Origin: Gracilaria gracilis
Lineage: Eukaryota; Rhodophyta; Florideophyceae; Gracilariales; Gracilariaceae
DNA: 64,000 bases
Assembly (NCBI GenBank): GCA_030374805.1
Contig: JARGSG010000012.1
Span: forward strand, 186,001 to 250,000
Direction of reading: 5' to 3'
Positions 1-9,813 of the stretch are shown here, in pieces. The notes below the pieces were generated by a model. The model had not been told where the DNA came from and ran no database searches. It saw only the letters and a list, made by a program, of their open reading frames with translations. A program made the position numbers and the translations under genes. Positions within the stretch are counted from its first letter, which is position 1, and each line of letters opens with the position of its first letter.

Positions 1-584
1 GTAATGCAGTCATTCATCTAGACCATGTATCGCAACGCCGACTGCGTCTTCTCAGGGGCATCCCTCTTCTTCCGAAAGAAGGGTTCACGGGAATACCCAT
101 TATCTAACAAAGCCCCCTGTCAAAATTGATGAAACGTCACGGGCCGGTTCTTCCTTCTATACCTTCCTCCTGTACCCCCGGTCGCAACGTTTCCTGGAGC
201 GCAGCACAGCCTCATATTGCCAAATGCTTCTATGTACTTTAGATGATAATGCAACCTTCATATATGAGCCCAGCGATTGAGTTTGAAACTTGGCTCGTCG
301 TGAAAGCAGAGGTGTTAGGCTCTTACAAGGTGCACATCGATGTCCCCTCCCTCTTTGCTAGATCGGAGAGGGGAATTTGAAAACAATAAATCGGCAGAAG
401 TGACCTTCTAGACTTGCTAGCGTGCGACAAATGTCGAAGAGCGATCCGAGAGCCCTGTATGGCTCCCAGGTAGCACGAAGCACCAGTTACCGTTGTGGGC
501 CCTTCAACGTTCTACAGCTGTGAAATCGGACGTATGTAGTGCATGACTTGCACAGCCTTTTGGAGGTAGGGCTGGATGAAGGAA
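1..584. other. No gene recognised
   Basis: Downstream flank of the minus-strand coiled-coil gene. I see no long reading frame, RNA gene, repeat or mobile-element similarity here. It probably holds the 3' untranslated region and terminator of that gene, but no distinct polyadenylation signal stands out. Confidence 0.4.
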
Positions 585-1349
585 TCACACGTTCACGTAT
601 TCCGACGCGAGGTCATGTTTGTCCAAACACTTAGTCAAGCTGTTTTTGGCGCGTCTCAGTCGCTGCCTTGCGTTGGCGACGTCAGCGCGCAGTCTTACCA
701 GCTGCTGTCGTATTGTCGACAAGTCTTCGACCAGACTGGCAACCAGCTGTTCTTCAAGTTCACAGAGACGGTGGGTTTGTTCAAGCTCAGATTGTGCTGA
801 TTGGAGGTGTTCGGATATGTCGGTTTGCTTGTCAAGTGCGCGTTGAAGCTCGTTCGGGCACACGGTTCGTTCTCGTAATGAAGACTGGACGGCTTGCAAC
901 TGTGTGCGTTCAGAATGGAGCTTGTCTTGAATAGTTCGTACTCTTGCGATGGTTGCGTTTAACGCACTTGAAATGTATTGCTTCTCCTTCTTCAAAGCGC
1001 GAAGTGTGTCCCTTCGAGAGGCCGTTTCCTGGATTGAGACTGCGCGCTCCGAGATGACAGCAGATGTGGCTCGTACAGAATCGGAAACGCAGGTTGCGCC
1101 TACCAGCAGTGCGATCAGCGGGGAGGAAAGAATGGATTGTGGAGAACGAAAAAAGTGCTGAGGATGGTTTGGGTTGGGACGAATTGGATTCTGTTCCGCT
1201 GGCTCGTTGTGGTTTGGCACGCTTCGTGAGGCAGATGTCCTGAGTTTGCAAATAAGACGGCTAGAGCGGCAGAACAAGGGCGAATTGGGACGCTTAACAG
1301 GCACGATTGGGCGATACGAGGCGAAAGCGAGGCCGTTCATGGTTGGCAA
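585..1349 (-). CDS. Coiled-coil protein, possibly organelle-targeted or membrane-anchored (hypothetical)
   Basis: Reading frame of 254 codons on the minus strand. I do not recognise a family. Residues 1-70 are rich in Ser, Arg, Pro and Asn with few acidic residues, which fits a plastid or mitochondrial targeting peptide. Residues about 71-95 are hydrophobic (SILSSPLIALLVGATC) and could be one membrane segment or the end of a targeting peptide. Residues about 100-245 are Leu, Gln, Glu and Arg in a heptad-like pattern with no prolines in long stretches, so a long coiled coil is likely. The frame has no break. Being complete, coherent in composition and beside a clear host gene makes it more likely real than the short overlapping frames on the other strand. 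The function is unknown. Confidence 0.55.
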   Translation of the reverse strand: MPTMNGLAFASYRPIVPVKRPNSPLFCRSSRLICKLRTSASRSVPNHNEPAEQNPIRPNPNHPQHFFRSPQSILSSPLIALLVGATCVSDSVRATSAVISERAVSIQETASRRDTLRALKKEKQYISSALNATIARVRTIQDKLHSERTQLQAVQSSLRERTVCPNELQRALDKQTDISEHLQSAQSELEQTHRLCELEEQLVASLVEDLSTIRQQLVRLRADVANARQRLRRAKNSLTKCLDKHDLASEYVNV

Positions 1350-2490
1350 TTTGGAGGGGAACAGTGAACCTTTGAGGACGAATATGCACTAGAGACACAG
1401 GTGAAGGATAGCTAGAACAGTGTGCTTTGCCTCGGGCTCTCGACGGGAGCCGTCGCCCACACGGGAATGAATGGACGTGCTCGCGGCGCCTTGCAGGCGA
1501 GAGCACGGCGCGCGGATCTAGAGTTGAATTGCTTTGCGACTTGATCCAATGGCGGCCACGGCTGCAAGTGGCTTAGTGCAAAAGCGCGCAGAAAACAACC
1601 AAAACATTTTGGCACAGCAACAGCGGTGTCGCTGCTGGCGGCGCGTGGCACAGCGTGCGTTGCAACTTACTGTAATTCTGAACAACTTGCAGCACGCGGA
1701 AGCGTCACGCGACGTGACGGAGTACGTGTAGTACTCCCGCCCCCGACCTTTTGTTTGACCGTTGGCTTCAAGCACCACAGCGCCGCGTGTGGCGCGCGCC
1801 AGTGTCAGCGCCGCGCGCCAAGCGAATCGGCTCTCTGCGGCATTGCTTGCGGAAAGCTTCCGTTGCGCAGTTTCAAAAGTTCAAGCTTTTGAACAACGAT
1901 GAGAGACGCTCTCAACTTGAGAGTCTCAAGCCGTCCTACTCTACGATCGATTGCTGCTGGTTTGGATCATCGTGCCGCTTCCTACTCGACAACATGCCAG
2001 AATGGTATGCCACCTAACTTGTTCACATTTAAGCACACTAGCTAGCAAATCCTATCGTGCGGAACAGCCTTCACGAGCCCCAAAATCATTCATGCCCACC
2101 ATAATTTACACTCCACATCGTCGTCCTTCACCAGCCAGTCTTAGCCCAACAAGTTTCTTGTTGCTGAGCTCAATACCAGCTGCGCGTCTTTGTCCGAAAA
2201 AAAAAAACACTTTCATTTTGAGCCTCGACATCACGACCTCACCTCATTCCACCACGAGGTAGCATCTGCTTTCGAAAAAAAAAGAAAAAGACAGAATGAT
2301 CGTCTATCAAAAGACATCCACTGCTTCCATGGATGGCGTCGAGTGGCTTCCTTGGCTGTGTTCTTCCGGTCAATATCTATTCCTTCATACTTCATCAACT
2401 TGACCCTTGTGATCCCTTCGATTCTTCTGGTCCTTTCCCAAAATCAGTACCTGTTGAATGTTGCAACCACAAAAAAAAAACTTGTCAGAT
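1350..2490. other. Intergenic: promoter side of the coiled-coil gene and 3' side of the glycosyltransferase gene
   Basis: No convincing gene. The first part should contain the promoter of the minus-strand coiled-coil gene; several ACGT-core words lie near 1690-1720. The second part has homopolymeric A runs near 2199-2208, 2275-2287 and 2471-2480. The small frames here have mixed composition and no recognisable motif. Confidence 0.4.
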
Positions 2491-4821
2491 CTAACGTTCG
2501 CTTGTACATAATAGCGCAAAAATCACATGCAGATATCGAAGGGGAAGCGTACCTGCTAACAGAGCCTTTGGACCTCCAAGCCGCATCGCAGCGCCGGTGA
2601 AGCTTGACCATGTAGATCCTAGCAACACCTTCACCTTGGACAAAACTAGCAGATCAGCCATAGCGTACTTCTCGCATTCTACGCCACGATCATTGCAATC
2701 TCTGTCAATGTACATGATTCGATCATCGCCAAACATATGCTTCAGTTTCCGGCACACTTGTATCGTGTCTGAAGCCACGAAGAACTTCTTCACTGTTCCA
2801 TTATTCAGCATTTCGCGAACAGTCCCGACAAAGTTTTGCATCTTAGTAGTTGCTCTCCATTTATCCAGAAGTTCTGCATCATCCTTGTAGTACATCCCTC
2901 TGTTGTCCGCTCCAGGAATGTCATCGTCGAGCGAACGATTTCTGATATGAACGCCTCCGACCTCTGCCATACCCTTGCTATATATAGGACTAGCAAGGGA
3001 AATGATATCCTTTCGGACAGGAAGCTTTCTAATCGGCTCGTTCTCAGATTCCCATGTGGTGACATTCGAATTCATGATGGCAGAAGATTTGAAGTATATG
3101 CTCTTGTCTGGGTTGTCGGCAATGAACTTTCCTACGTCCTCCTTTAGCATATAGTTATAGAAATCGATGTCTCCCCAAACAGCGTCGTACTTGATGTTTC
3201 CAGCCATTGGCCACGTTGGTACGAACTCGTTCATCACGGGGAACTTGATGTCAGAGTCGTCAAATATGTCAGAGTACAGCGCGCTAAAGTGCTCGTCCTT
3301 TTCCCATATGACTACAGGTACTCGTCCGGTCCTCTCCGCAAACGAAATACCACTGCCCATAGACCGCAAGCGATTACCCAGTCCGTTCTGCACGTGAATG
3401 AGTACAAAACGCGGTCTCACATCGCCGTCAACCACTTCGTCGATGCCCAGCGCCTTTTTGCGCTTGTTCATATTGTCCAGGAAAATCTCCGCGCTGCGAG
3501 TAGCCATAGATTGTATGATACCCCACGGCATACCATAGTCATCGTGCATACGACGACCCAGCGAAAGTCTGCGTATCTCCGTGAATTCATCAGCTGTGAC
3601 AAGCGTCTTGAGAGCCGGCGGGATGTAGTTAGCGCGAAGTAAGTCGCGATTGCCTTGTTCCTGTTCGTACTCAGACCTTTGGAATGTCTTGTTCCATGGC
3701 TGTGCAATCTTCTCAAGAATGAGGCGGTTGACATCTATCTGCACGCGCGGGAATTTGACACCCTCCTGGGCGCGGATTTTGTCCGCATGGGAGATGTGAG
3801 TGAAGTGGTCGAAACTGACGTTAAGTCGCTCGGCGCCGGAGGCCTCGAGACGCTCGTACAAGTCATCGTCGTCATAGCCATAAGTTTGAATTCGCTCGTC
3901 GTAACCTCCTATGGACCAAAAACGAGTTTGGGACACAACGAGCGCGCCGTTGAGATGCATTTCGTTTGCATTTCTCGAGTTCATGTAGTAGCCGGTGTAG
4001 AATGCGGATTGCGATTGCGTCAACGGATGGACGGTGATAGCATCGCGATGCATGACGTAGTCACAGTCAACCTTGAAGACGATTTCATTCGATGCGTGGT
4101 GAACAGCCAAGTTGTAGGAGCGCGAGAGCACCCATTCCGGTTCGTTGTCGACGCGGATGACGCGCACAGGGATTGAGGAGTTGGAGGCGGAGAGGACTTG
4201 GTTGACGATGGGTCGAAGCGGAGGCTTGGAGGACCAATCGACGATGATGATTTCGGAGGCTTGACGCACGTGCAGCCAAGAGGCGAGAGCCTCTCGCAGC
4301 ATGGGATGGCGGTTTGTGCAGGCGGCGACAATGGAGTTGGCGCCGTTGGCGCGACGACTATTAGCTGGCATGGGGCGAAGGAAGCGGGGGAAAGACTGCA
4401 AGAGAAGCGGAGTAGTGAAGAAAGCGACGGTTGTTAAAATGAAAATGAGACAGAAAGCGTTGAGGTAAAGGCGTCGACTGGCGTAGACGCGCGGCGAGGA
4501 GGAGACGTGCTGCGGAAGAAGGGGCTCTGCGAGTTGTCGGGCGGTCATTGGGGCGTCGTCTGAGAATGAAGCGGCGTTTCCGGAGGGAGAAGGAGGGAGC
4601 TGTGGCGCGGTCTTGGTAATCATGGGCGCCGACGGGGATCTGCTGAGACGAGGTAGGGCGGCACGGACGAAGCAGGACGCGAGGGACGGCGATACGGTTC
4701 GTGTGGTGGACTGCGGCGCGCTTCGCTCTGCTGGTGGTGGCTTGCGTCGTGTCACGCGCGAGCGTGTGTTGAAAAATGTCAACTTGACATGCGTCCGCCT
4801 CACGCGACGCAACAGCGCCAC
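2491..4821 (-). CDS. Two-domain type II membrane glycosyltransferase (galactosyltransferase-like + fucosyltransferase-like)
   Basis: 776 codons without a break. A basic, Ser/Pro-rich N-terminus is followed by one membrane segment at about residues 118-140, so a Golgi type II topology is likely. Residues about 160-385 look like a GT-A fold domain of the GT2/galactosyltransferase-C type: a DxD-like metal site in KVDCDYV (about 250-256) and GGYDERIQTYGYDDDDL (305-321), the usual acidic motif of that C-terminal module. Residues about 470-755 resemble fucosyltransferases: NGLGNRLRSMGSG (479-491), GGVHIRNRS (622-630), FFVASDT (680-686) and LLGSTWSSFTGAAM (733-746). The likely role is building galactan or glycoprotein side chains in the secretory pathway; substrates are inferred only. 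A second Met at residue 67 (codon at 4623-4621) is an alternative start. A GCAG|GTACGC word near the 3' end leaves open a small terminal intron. Confidence 0.8.
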   Translation of the reverse strand: MALLRRVRRTHVKLTFFNTRSRVTRRKPPPAERSAPQSTTRTVSPSLASCFVRAALPRLSRSPSAPMITKTAPQLPPSPSGNAASFSDDAPMTARQLAEPLLPQHVSSSPRVYASRRLYLNAFCLIFILTTVAFFTTPLLLQSFPRFLRPMPANSRRANGANSIVAACTNRHPMLREALASWLHVRQASEIIIVDWSSKPPLRPIVNQVLSASNSSIPVRVIRVDNEPEWVLSRSYNLAVHHASNEIVFKVDCDYVMHRDAITVHPLTQSQSAFYTGYYMNSRNANEMHLNGALVVSQTRFWSIGGYDERIQTYGYDDDDLYERLEASGAERLNVSFDHFTHISHADKIRAQEGVKFPRVQIDVNRLILEKIAQPWNKTFQRSEYEQEQGNRDLLRANYIPPALKTLVTADEFTEIRRLSLGRRMHDDYGMPWGIIQSMATRSAEIFLDNMNKRKKALGIDEVVDGDVRPRFVLIHVQNGLGNRLRSMGSGISFAERTGRVPVVIWEKDEHFSALYSDIFDDSDIKFPVMNEFVPTWPMAGNIKYDAVWGDIDFYNYMLKEDVGKFIADNPDKSIYFKSSAIMNSNVTTWESENEPIRKLPVRKDIISLASPIYSKGMAEVGGVHIRNRSLDDDIPGADNRGMYYKDDAELLDKWRATTKMQNFVGTVREMLNNGTVKKFFVASDTIQVCRKLKHMFGDDRIMYIDRDCNDRGVECEKYAMADLLVLSKVKVLLGSTWSSFTGAAMRLGGPKALLAGTLPLRYLHVIFALLCTSER

Positions 4822-5390
4822 ACGTCATTAGTGCCGCGCCGGTAGTGTGCACTGACCAAATGGATCGCCCCCACTGTAGCCTTAATTCTGTACCGCGAGC
4901 ACAGCGTAGCGCCGGTAGCGTGCACTGACCAAATAAATGGGTTGACCTTTCTGCAGGGCGCTGTGCCCGCCGGCGGTCTACTATGCGCTTGTTCCCTTCT
5001 GACGCTCAGAGCCGCCATTTGAGGCGCTGCTGTTTGATTGGGCGCCGTGACACGTCACGCCACGCCTACGCCGTCATGCTTTAAAAACTGCCGCGCGCAC
5101 GCCCTGTTTACAGCTGCGGATGCGCTGGCGTACATTCCCGAACACCATCTCACCATCCTCACATTTCTTCCTTCTACCTTCGGTAGCTACGAAGGTAGTT
5201 CAGCTCTTGAGTAGTTCAGCTCTTTAGAGAGACTCTCTGGGGAGCTTTCCAAATTAACGCCGACTCTTTCCCTCTCGTGCCCTCTCTTGCCCCTTCATGC
5301 CTCATACACTGTGCACAGCCATGGATGCCGCTATGTATCAAACTATTTTGATACATACATTCTATGGTACAACCAGTCTATAACTACCCT
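4822..5390. promoter_or_regulatory. Upstream region of the glycosyltransferase gene
   Basis: No gene. This stretch lies 5' of the glycosyltransferase and 3' of the WD40 pseudogene. It carries a 26-bp direct repeat (listed separately), a short tandem repeat of GTAGTTCAGCTCTT at 5195-5208 and 5211-5224, and an imperfect palindrome around GTAGCTAC near 5182-5189. Promoter function is inferred from position. Confidence 0.45.
4836..4934. repeat. 26-bp direct repeat pair upstream of the glycosyltransferase
   Basis: Two copies at 4836-4861 and 4909-4934 share GCGCCGGTAG, then T or C, then GTGCACTGACCAAAT, with one mismatch. They start 73 bp apart and lie immediately upstream of the first possible start codon of the minus-strand glycosyltransferase. 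They may be paired transcription-factor sites or the trace of a local duplication. Confidence 0.7.
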
Positions 5391-7540
5391 CTACCTTCCC
5401 TTATGGTAACATGTGAACAAGCGACCATACTTTGAAATCATTGTCAACACACCGGTGTTTTCGTTGTAGTCCCAACCCCTAGCATCGCTATCGAAAGAGC
5501 CGATGCAATTATGCTTATCGTCGTGTAAGGAGCAGCCATTCGATGAGCAAATCATTCTCTTCAGTGAACCGAATCCTACGCACTCTCCGAATCCTACGCA
5601 CTCTTCCCTCCACCTCCAGCTTAGCATACTTTGTGCGCGCCGACGCACTTCTTGCGTCCCATATTTCCATGTGATACCATTTCTGCCACTCCTGCAGCAC
5701 TTTGAGATAAAGGGAACCGAACACTGCTATCAAGTCCCCTTCACGTGACAACCACAAACCGCATGTGGCCAAGCAAGCTTCCGGTAAAGTTGGAATAATG
5801 TTCGTTAACTGCGTTGGTGCTGATTCTTCGTCGCTTAAGTCCCCATATCAGTACTTTTCGATGCGAGAGCGTAGCCAATTTGGAACCATTCGCGCTCAGC
5901 GCTACCTTTGAGAAATAGCGGGCACTGCCCAAGTCACTTCGTGAAAACACAACTTCTCGCTTTCGCGCATTCCACACTAGCACGTACCACCCTAAAAGCT
6001 CCCCATCAGCTGTCATCGCCATGTCGGAAACAGCAAGTGATGTTGTCAATTCATACTTGTGCTGCCGTAATTGATCTTCGGCTGTCTCTAGTTTGCTTTG
6101 GTCCAGTACAAATACACCATCATCCCCCTGCATAGCCAGCATCGTTCTGTCCTCGCAACTTGCCGCGCGATGCCACATGAATGTTTTCCTCTCGACTAAT
6201 TTTCCCGACCAATGCGTGTCTTCTGAGAATCGAGTTACGTGCACAGCTTTGGATCCATGTGCGTCAACGAGGCGAGTACCATCGGGAGACCAGTTAAAAC
6301 AACTTCGTTAGACAGTGTTCACCAATATTCGAGCCTTGACTCGTAAAACCTGCGAATACCGCACATCCCACACTTCGATAGATTTGTTATCTGACACAGC
6401 CAAAAAAAATCCATTCGGAGACCAGACGCTTGTCAATCATGAATGATCGCCTTAGCTTGGGCTGTTGGTACTCTTTCGAACTCATCTGCCATACACAAGT
6501 TCCAGTTGACAAAGATGATGTCCCTATCAAGTTTTTATTGGCCGACCATGCTAAACCTCTGATTTCCAGCTCATTATCTTCTGCTTGTAGATCCTCCGTG
6601 TTTCCTAATTCGCTTCCGTCCGTTTTATAGTCTTCGATCGCTTCGGCTTCATCTTTTTCTGTTTTGAAGCATAGGAATTCAGTTCTGTCGGTTTTCTTGT
6701 CTTGGAATCCAGTTGCCCCACCGTCCTCTACATGATTGGCCTCAATGCTAATAGTGCTTCGACCCTCAGGTTCGTCGGGTTCGTTATCGCTCCAAAACTC
6801 AGAACTGCTCTCGATACTCGTGACGCTCTCCGAATCGGATCCATCATACGCCTCTTCCTCACCCACTTGAAACAAATCCACAACTGATCTGCTTCGCACA
6901 TCTTACATCGCTACAAGCCCGTCCGAACATCCTGTTGCTACTGCCGTGCCATCTTCCGAAGAAGAAACACAACTGACGGGGCTTTCATTTTGCAATACAC
7001 AAAGCTCCTCAACGCCTCCATGAACAGTCTCCCAGATTCTGACGTTCGTCTCTCCAGTAACAAACGCCCAGAATTTCCCAAAAGGTGAAATCTCTCCGAT
7101 CTGTGTTACGTCCTGGATATGCTCTCCGAACTCTAGCCGAGCCTTATTCTCCAAATTCCATGCCTCAACGTGACCGTCATGCATTACTACGCCCATCTAG
7201 CCTCCGTCATTGCATACCACACTTTGTCGAATCTTGTTCTTAGTTTGTACGCTCCACGTACAAGTTGGTCCTTCTTCTCCGACTTCATAAAGCTTCTGCA
7301 CTCCATACATTACCCCAAGTGCATTCTCTCTTTCTCGAATAAAACCAACTGAACCATCTCTGGCAAACCAAACATGCTGTATCTTACCCTGCCAGTCTTT
7401 CTCTAGTATCCATGTCTGTTCTAGAATCCTTCCAGCTTGCGTAAGACATCCCGCACCAGGCCGTAGCCATGGCTTCCCAGCATATAGCTCTATACGTTCC
7501 AAGTGTGGTGCAACGTCCCCGACGGTTATATTCCCGACTT
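5391..7540 (-). pseudogene. WD40-repeat protein pseudogene
   Basis: Minus-strand fragments together read as a beta-propeller protein: repeated WSPDG- or W-DV-type blade endings such as IEVWDV, VRIWETVHGG, VLVWNARKR, VLIWGLKRRR and MEIWDARS, and blade starts such as FNWSPDGTRL. An acidic insert lies in the middle (about 6650-6880). The frame is broken by an in-frame TAG at 7199-7197, TAA at 6905-6903, a one-base shift near 6430, TAA near 6306-6308, and further shifts near 5760 and in the 5520-5640 stretch. Introns would not explain in-frame stops with coding sequence on both sides. The N-terminus is not clear above about 7540. The acidic linker and number of blades suggest a large scaffold protein; the partner is unknown. 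Confidence 0.75.
5571..5606. repeat. 18-bp tandem duplication inside the WD40 pseudogene
   Basis: GAATCCTACGCACTCTCC at 5571-5588 is repeated at 5589-5606 with one change near the end. The unit is a multiple of three, so it would have added six residues without shifting the frame. This suggests it arose while the gene was still coding. Confidence 0.75.
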
Positions 7541-7976
7541 CGTCGTTTTAGCAACTCCGCGCTAGCGCGCTTGCTGCCGCAGCTTGCGGATTGCAAACCA
7601 CCATTAGAGCATACCTATCATGCCACGTCTCAAAGATTGAGACGATATTTTGAGATTTGGCAAACCTATTCCGTCTCCAAACGGCTCTCCTGACGCTATA
7701 TCATCAAGTTGCTGAAATAAGGGACAGTAGTCTAAACCGGGACTGTTTTTTAACAATTATTATGAGTAAAAGCTCTTATTAATGGCTTTCGTGGCATTGT
7801 ATAGGCCGAACGTCTCATTTATATTCAGATTAGAGTTTAGTTTCGTTATGAGCGCGCTTTTTCGAATGGGAGCACGTCTCGTCGAGCTGTCAACCCACAC
7901 GATGGCTTCACAATCGCGACATCGAACACGAGAGCCATCTTTAGCTCCTCTCTAAAGCCGCGGATACTTGCAAGAA
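7541..7976. other. Intergenic, including a possible 5' terminal repeat of the pogo-like transposon
   Basis: No gene. CAGTAGTCTAAACCGGGACT begins at 7725 and resembles the reverse complement of 20349-20381 (CAGGAGGCAGG..., then TTAAGTCGGGAC). If real, it marks the left end of the pogo-like element whose transposase starts about 250 bp later. No flanking TA is seen, so the match is tentative. Confidence 0.35.
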
Positions 7977-8801
7977 TGCAAAAGCGCAATTTGGCCCGCC
8001 AAGGTAAAATAGAACGACTACGGATTGCAACAGTGCACGATCAGAGCGCAAATCTTCAATTCGGACTACTGCAGCTCGTTTCCAACTCTCCAAGTCTGCC
8101 GTTTACCGCGCCATGCACAACTCACCAAAACAACTAGAGTGTCCGCCAGCCCTTTACAAAAATGAAGAGGTTCTTATCATTGATTCCCGGCTTTACTTTT
8201 TGCACAATCAAACTTTGTTATCTCGCAAACATTTAAGCAACTCATTTTCATATAGGTTATCTTCTTACTTTGCCACCGCCAACAACAACTCTTATTCACG
8301 GATAATACACCAAGTGACGATTACATCTTTGGTTTTCTAAAGCGACATCCAGAAGTGAGTTTAAAATTTCGGTCCACCTTGGAAAATCTGCCAGCCATGG
8401 CGATGTCACCGAAAACCTTAACAAACTACTTCGCGCGTCTGGAGCAAATGTATAAAAAATACAAGACCCACCACGTGGAACATATATTAAACATTGATGA
8501 GAGTAGAATCTCAGTGCAAACCACAGCTGACGCGAGATCCAAGGTGTTGTTTTCTGCGAGAGGCAGAAGCAATTCCACGGAGTTGAAATGGAGCAGATAT
8601 GCGCAGCATGTGACAGTTATGCACGTAGTGTCAACAGACGGCAGAGTGTGGAGTCGTGTGCTCGTTCTTTCTGGTTGATGGATGAAGTACCGAGTTCGAC
8701 TAGATGGAATTAAGGAAGTGCCACAAATTTTTTTGCCCTTTAACGCCACAACGTGCTTAAAAGACCCTGCCGGGGTTGACGCGGCTATTTTCTATAACTG
8801 G
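7977..8801 (+). pseudogene. Pogo/Tigger-like DDE transposase, 5' half (split by gypsy element A)
   Basis: ATG at 7977. Around 8060-8130 the frame reads as a psq-type helix-turn-helix (AARFQLSKSAVYRAM), followed by a CENP-B-like region (DSRLYFLHNQTLLSRKHL), then SDDYIFGFLKRHPEV and SPKTLTNYF. The first catalytic motif of the DDE domain is NIDESRIS. Known Tc1/pogo transposases have this order. Breaks: frame changes near 8040 and 8285-8300, and an in-frame TGA at 8676-8678, after which the frame stays open to 8801 (ending AAIFYNW). The next codons of the gene are found at 19271, on the far side of element A. Confidence 0.8.
8797..8801. other. Target-site duplication of gypsy A, left copy (ACTGG)
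   Basis: ACTGG at 8797-8801 is repeated at 19266-19270. Removing element A and one copy restores an open transposase frame across the junction (FYNW followed by LEAF). This supports a single clean insertion. Confidence 0.8.
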
Positions 8802-9652
8802 ATGAAGGACAACACTCCTTTTAGGCGATTTGAGGTACTTTGTTAATTTCCGCATCATGCGTTAGTAGATACATATGAGCTACACCGCTATTAGCGTGTC
8901 GCCTCGCTGAGGTAATTTCCACACATGTATACGTGGATTGCACGGCTCGAGGCGCTGCTTAACGGGTATGAATAGCACACGTGTAGCACGGATATGCCGG
9001 AGGCAGTGCACCCAGCATTGCTGTATTTACTTAGATATTTTATAGATTATTTTGTCCGGCGCACCCACTGTCAGTGGTGCGCCGAGCTCAGTACTTAGAG
9101 GGTTGAGCACCACTCCCCCAAGTAAACTGCCCCTTGCCAAGCAAGGGCTTCTGGCTCTAACTATCACTCCTTCGCGGATTGTTCACCTCCAAGTGGAGTG
9201 AAGACTGCGTTGTTCACGTATAGTTACCCAACCTTGTGGCGCTCAGAGTATAACCACTATTTGTGTGTCTCGTTCTGACCTATTGTCGTATATTCGCCCC
9301 TGTATTGGGTTTGCTTTATTCTCTCTCTCTCTTCCCCACTCTGGTGGTTTGCTTTCTCCCCTTTTTTGGTTTTCCTTTTTGCCCTGTTCTCAGTGGCCCG
9401 TTTCCGACACCTTGTCGTTGCCGTGCTACTCTCTTTCGAGGACTCATCTCGTGACCGTGTGAACACGTGGATCTCTACCGACTACTAATCAGCCTAACGC
9501 TCCGACGCTTGTCGTGGTGGTTTGACCTCGGATTTAAACCCGGCTTAGCTGTGTCATTCCCGGAGTGCTCCGTTCGCTGTGCTGCCCTGTCGAGGGGAAG
9601 TTTCCGAACGTCTTCGTGAGCCTGCGCTTTCCCCGCCAAAGGCGTTGCTCCA
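8802..9652 (+). repeat. 5' LTR of gypsy A
   Basis: Matches 18414-19264 almost exactly. It starts (A)TGAAGGACAACACTCC and ends GGCGTTGCTCCA. Differences from the 3' copy: TT versus GG near 8820, two A/G changes near 8964 and 8988, and one T/G near 9381. It contains CACGTG twice (GCACACGTGTAG and GAACACGTGGATC), a strong hairpin at 9057-9084 and a second one in GCCCCTTGCCAAGCAAGGGC. These are probably U3/R regulatory features. Confidence 0.92.
9057..9084. promoter_or_regulatory. Hairpin in LTR A
   Basis: CGGCGCACCCACTG pairs with CAGTGGTGCGCCG across a one-base loop, with one bulged base. The same hairpin is at 18669-18696 in the other LTR. It lies just after an AT-rich run (TATTTACTTAGATATTTTAT) that could contain the core promoter or the polyadenylation signal. 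Confidence 0.6.
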
Positions 9653-9656
9653 CAAG

Positions 9657-9674
9657 TGGTCTTCCGACCTAGAA
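9657..9674 (+). other. Candidate primer-binding site of gypsy A
   Basis: TGGTCTTCCGACCTAGAA starts four bases after the LTR end. The TGG start is what pairing to a tRNA CCA end needs. Sixteen of 18 bases match the corresponding site in unrelated-looking element B, which supports it. The primer tRNA was not identified. Confidence 0.55.
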
Positions 9675-9813
9675 CGACTAGTTTTGTAGGAAGATTCACT
9701 CGTGAATTCACTCGTTTCGAGGTTAGTCCTTTTGCCCTTGTCTCCATTTGGAAGTTCATTGGAAGACCCAGACAATTGGCTGTCGATTATCCCGTTGTAC
9801 GGTTGTTCTTGTC

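Noticed and set aside
585..934. Short plus-strand frames at 576-934
   Set aside because: They are antisense shadows of the coiled-coil gene.
5391..7540. Intact WD40 gene with introns
   Set aside because: Stops are in frame with coding sequence on both sides and no splice sites flank them.
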